Below are positions 5,681-7,940 of a stretch of DNA of 7,940 nt, one piece after another. Made by a program: the position numbers and the translations under genes. Numbering within the stretch: position 1 is the stretch's first letter; every line of letters begins with the position of its first letter. Below the pieces are notes generated by a model. That model was not told the origin of the DNA and ran no database searches. It saw only the letters and a list, made by a program, of their open reading frames with translations. Source of the DNA: Candidatus Segetimicrobium genomatis (GTDB taxonomy: Bacteria; Sysuimicrobiota; Sysuimicrobiia; Sysuimicrobiales; Segetimicrobiaceae); assembly GCA_005883865.1 (NCBI GenBank), contig VBAO01000281.1, forward strand, positions 1-7,940, read 5' to 3'.

Positions 5681-6295
5681 ATGGAAGAACACATCATTGG
5701 GACCCAACCGTCCGCCGGCCTCGAGGCCGGTGATCCGCGATCGCCCGCCGCCGAGCACGACGCGCTGGCATTCCGGCGCATCGCGATGACGAAGACGAAG
5801 CGCATCGCGCTGATCGCCCACGACAACAAGAAGATGGATCTCCTCGATTGGATGACGTTCAACAAGGGCCTCCTGGCGCGGCACGAGCTCTGCGCGACGC
5901 GCACGACCGGGGAGCTCATCGCCGGCCGCCTCGGCCTCGACGTCACGGAGTTCCGCAGCGGCCCGCTGGGAGGGGACCAGCAGATCGGCGCCAAGATCGC
6001 GGAAGGCGGCATCGACTTCCTGATCTTCTTCTGGGATCCGCTCGAGCCGCACCCGCACGATCCCGATGTCCGGGCGCTGCTCCGAATCGCGGTGGTCTGG
6101 AATATCCCGATCGCGTGCAACCGGGCCTCGGCCGACTTCATGATCTCCTCGCCCCTCATGGCCGAGGAGTACGAGCGCCTCGTTCCCCAGTACGATGGGG
6201 CCGGCCGGGCCCAGAACGGCCCCCCCCGGGAGGGCGAGGGCGGCGAGGGCCCCGCGCGGACGTCGACCGCTCCCCGCGCGGCGCGTGACGCTTAA
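5681..6295 (+). CDS. mgsA: Methylglyoxal synthase
   Basis: Converts dihydroxyacetone phosphate to methylglyoxal and inorganic phosphate in the cytoplasm, the entry to the methylglyoxal bypass of glycolysis. The 204-residue product contains the full family core (about residues 38-172), matching E. coli MgsA with a constant offset of 28. His47, Asp48 and Lys51 lie in IALIAHDNKK; the phosphate-binding loop is TRTTGEL (Thr73, Thr75, Thr76); SGPLGGDQQ holds catalytic Asp99; and FFWDPLEPHPHDPD holds His126 and Asp129. Two parts are extra compared with the 152-residue E. coli enzyme: 35 residues at the N-terminus and about 30 low-complexity Gly/Glu/Pro/Arg residues at the C-terminus. The latter replace the segment that carries E. 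coli Arg150. The gene follows the PhoU-like/winged-helix gene by 132 bp and has its own Pho-box-like array, so it is probably induced by phosphate shortage. That would fit the enzyme's release of phosphate and its known inhibition by phosphate. Confidence 0.95.
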   Translation: MEEHIIGTQPSAGLEAGDPRSPAAEHDALAFRRIAMTKTKRIALIAHDNKKMDLLDWMTFNKGLLARHELCATRTTGELIAGRLGLDVTEFRSGPLGGDQQIGAKIAEGGIDFLIFFWDPLEPHPHDPDVRALLRIAVVWNIPIACNRASADFMISSPLMAEEYERLVPQYDGAGRAQNGPPREGEGGEGPARTSTAPRAARDA

Positions 6296-6319
6296 CACGC
6301 TCTTAACCCCGGCTTCACC
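6291..6319 (+). promoter_or_regulatory. Pho-box-like array of three direct repeats upstream of pstS
   Basis: CTTAACA (6291), CTTAACC (6302) and CTTCACC (6313) repeat at exactly 11 bp with 4-nt gaps, matching the mgsA array. The first repeat overlaps the mgsA TAA stop (6293-6295). A clear -10 does not follow at the expected place; CACGGT (6331-6336) is the best-placed but poor match, and TACTGT at 6351 is a better hexamer but far downstream. Confidence 0.75.
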
Positions 6320-6354
6320 GAGGCATCGCACACGGTGCGGACCGATCCAGTACT

Positions 6355-7452
6355 GTGAACGTGAGGATTCGAGGGAGGAGTGCGTTCGCGGGCCTGGTCG
6401 TCGGCGGATTCGTCGCTGGGGCGAGCGCGCTCGGGGGCGGGACCATGGGCGCGGGGGCCGCCGGGCCGGTCGTCCTCAACGGAGCGGGCGCGACGTTTCC
6501 GTACCCCCTCTACTCACGCTGGTTCGCGGAGTACAACCGCCTTCACCCGGACGTTCGCATCAACTATCAATCGATCGGCAGCGGGGGCGGTATCGCGCAG
6601 GTGCAGCGGGGGACCGTCGACTTCGGCGCCTCCGATGCGCCGCTGTCGGATGACCAGCTCAAGGCGATGGGGCGGAGGGTCCTGTTGATCCCGACGGTCG
6701 CGGGCGCGGAGGCGATGAGTTACAACCTCCCCGGCATCGGGACCGGGCTCAGGCTCACCCCGGAGAACGTCGTTGATATCTACATGGGTCAGATCACGAA
6801 GTGGAACGATCGGCGGATCGCGGCCAACAACCCCGGCACCGCCCTGCCCGATATGCCGATCACGGTCGTCCACCGGTCGGACGGCAGCGGGACAACGTTC
6901 ATCTTCACCACCTTCCTCTCGGAGGTCAGCCAGGCCTGGCGCGACAAGGTGGGGCGAAGCACCTCCGTGGAGTGGCCGGCCGGCATCGGCGGCAAGGGCA
7001 ACGAGGGCGTCTCGGGCCTCGTCAAGCAGACCCCGGGCGCCATCGGCTGCGTCGAGCTGGCGTACGTGGTGCAGAATCATCTCACGTACGCCGTCCTGCG
7101 GAACCGAGATGGGCAGTGGGTCGCCCCTTCGCTCTCATCGACCACGGCCGCGGCGGCCGGCGGGGCGAAGCGGATCGTCCAGACCAACGATGTCCGGGTC
7201 TCGATCGCGTATGCTCCGGGGCAGAACACCTATCCGATCGCCGGGTTCACCTACCTGCTCGTGCCGCAGGACCAGACGGACGAGGCCAAGGGGAAGGCGC
7301 TGGCCGAATTTCTCTGGTGGGCGATCCACGACGGCGAGAAGGATGCGCCGCAGCTCCTGTACGCCCCGGTCCCGGCCCCCGTCGTGGCGATCGACGAGCG
7401 CATCATCAAGACCGTCGTCTACCAGGGGAAGGCATTGCTGGCCGAGCGGTAA
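6355..7452 (+). CDS. pstS: Phosphate ABC transporter substrate-binding protein PstS
   Basis: High-affinity phosphate-binding protein of the Pst ABC transporter, acting outside the cytoplasmic membrane. The 365-residue product starts with a signal peptide: basic residues Arg4, Arg6 and Arg8, then a hydrophobic Ala/Gly/Val stretch (about 10-29) and small residues near 33-37 for cleavage. There is no lipobox cysteine, so it is not an obvious lipoprotein. Phosphate-site motifs are present: GAGATFPYPLY (Thr47), SIGSGGGI (Ser76), DFGASDAPL (Asp94) and HRSDGSGTTF (Arg174, Ser178, Gly179, Thr180). The length is normal for the family. The GTG at 6355 has no clear Shine-Dalgarno; a second in-frame GTG is at 6361, and both keep the signal peptide. 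A Pho-box-like array lies 36 bp upstream, so induction by phosphate limitation is likely. pstC, pstA and pstB do not follow; the next gene converges. Confidence 0.95.
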   Translation: MNVRIRGRSAFAGLVVGGFVAGASALGGGTMGAGAAGPVVLNGAGATFPYPLYSRWFAEYNRLHPDVRINYQSIGSGGGIAQVQRGTVDFGASDAPLSDDQLKAMGRRVLLIPTVAGAEAMSYNLPGIGTGLRLTPENVVDIYMGQITKWNDRRIAANNPGTALPDMPITVVHRSDGSGTTFIFTTFLSEVSQAWRDKVGRSTSVEWPAGIGGKGNEGVSGLVKQTPGAIGCVELAYVVQNHLTYAVLRNRDGQWVAPSLSSTTAAAAGGAKRIVQTNDVRVSIAYAPGQNTYPIAGFTYLLVPQDQTDEAKGKALAEFLWWAIHDGEKDAPQLLYAPVPAPVVAIDERIIKTVVYQGKALLAER

Positions 7453-7456
7453 CCCC

Positions 7457-7475
7457 GCGGGGTCCGGTCACCCGC
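7457..7475. terminator. Possible weak bidirectional hairpin between converging pstS and phoU
   Basis: GCGGG (7457-7461) and CCCGC (7471-7475) could form a 5-bp stem in the 25-bp gap between the two stop codons. There is no T-run on either strand, so this is only a weak candidate. Confidence 0.22.
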
Positions 7476-7477
7476 CG

Positions 7478-7940
7478 TCAGACGTTCAGTTCCTTGAGGG
7501 TCCCCGTGACCATGTAGATCACGCGCTCGGCGATGTTCGTCGCGTGGTCGCCCATCCGTTCGAGCGCCTGGGCCACCATGAGAAGGTGGGTGGCGCGCTG
7601 GGTGTTCCTCGGGTCTTCGAGCATGTAGGTGAGGAGCTCGCGGAAGACCTGGGCATAGAGATGGTCGACCCCATCGTCCTTGGCCGCCATCCGCTCGGCC
7701 CGCGCGGCGTCGCGCGCGACGAAGGCGTCGAGTCCTTCGCCGAGCATCTCGCTCACCAGACCGGCCATCCGGGGGATGTCGAGGAGCGGCTTCAGCAACG
7801 GCTGCTCGGCGATCCGCCGCGTGATGCGCGCGATGTCCTCGGCGTGATCGCCCATCCGCTCGAGGTCGATCGACATCGCCCACACGGCCGCGATCATCCG
7901 GAGGTCCTTGGCCATGGGTTGCTGCGTCGCCATCAACTGG
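7478..7940 (-). CDS. phoU: Phosphate-specific transport regulator PhoU (partial, N-terminus off window)
   Basis: The last 154 or so residues of PhoU, a cytoplasmic all-helical protein that links the Pst transporter to the Pho sensor kinase and restrains phosphate uptake. Both halves of the duplicated fold are partly visible. SIDLERMGDHAEDIARI belongs to the first three-helix bundle, and ALERMGDHATNIAERVIYM to the second; these E/DxxxD patterns bind metal clusters in known PhoU structures. The frame is open across the right edge, and ATQQPMAKDLRMI is mid-protein in the family, so the TTG and ATG codons near 7936 are not real starts. About 60 residues are missing. The gene converges on pstS with a 25-bp gap. 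PhoU usually ends a pstCAB-phoU operon, so pstC, pstA and pstB may lie beyond the right edge on the minus strand. Confidence 0.93.
   Translation of the reverse strand, partial: QLMATQQPMAKDLRMIAAVWAMSIDLERMGDHAEDIARITRRIAEQPLLKPLLDIPRMAGLVSEMLGEGLDAFVARDAARAERMAAKDDGVDHLYAQVFRELLTYMLEDPRNTQRATHLLMVAQALERMGDHATNIAERVIYMVTGTLKELNV

Noticed and set aside
1..7940. CRISPR array, tRNA or rRNA gene
   Set aside because: No regularly spaced repeat of 20 or more bases and no tRNA- or rRNA-like segment was noticed. A tRNA or covariance-model scan was not possible here.

Overview
The window is GC-rich, gene-dense bacterial chromosome. It probably comes from an uncultured high-GC lineage. The TTMACM-type Pho boxes with an 11-bp period and the IS607-type element would suit a Terrabacteria-like phylum, but the sequence alone does not fix the taxon.

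Layout. (1) 1-1351, minus strand: the first 450 codons of the large subunit of a B12-dependent acyl-CoA mutase. It belongs to the methylmalonyl-CoA mutase family but carries the Ile/Asp/Gln active-site signature of 2-hydroxyisobutyryl-CoA mutase. (2) 1352-1517: back-to-back sigma70-type promoters, one for the mutase and one for a Phd/YefM antitoxin gene (1518-1805). The antitoxin's toxin partner is absent. (3) About 1823-3597: remnant of an IS607-family element on the plus strand. It holds the C-terminal tail of the serine recombinase TnpA, overlapping by ATGA a frameshifted TnpB-like RuvC nuclease gene, then a hairpin just past the tnpB end. (4) 3328-4500, minus strand: a beta-hydroxyacid dehydrogenase of the 3-hydroxyisobutyrate dehydrogenase / tartronate semialdehyde reductase family. 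Its last residues look frameshifted, so the open frame reads on into the IS remnant. (5) 4619-7940: a phosphate-related block. It contains a DUF47 (PhoU-like) domain fused to a complete OmpR/PhoB winged helix, then methylglyoxal synthase (mgsA), then the phosphate-binding protein PstS, all on the plus strand. A converging phoU gene runs off the right edge.

How the phosphate block may work. Upstream of both mgsA and pstS lie three direct repeats of a CTTMACM-type heptamer at an exact 11-bp period, the geometry of Pho boxes. Methylglyoxal synthase releases phosphate from dihydroxyacetone phosphate, and PstS captures external phosphate, so both products raise phosphate supply. The upstream PhoU-like/winged-helix fusion has a PhoB-type DNA-binding domain but no receiver domain. 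It is therefore a candidate one-component regulator of these boxes, bypassing the usual PhoR-PhoB phosphorelay. This regulatory link is inference; the domain fusion and the repeat arrays are directly visible.
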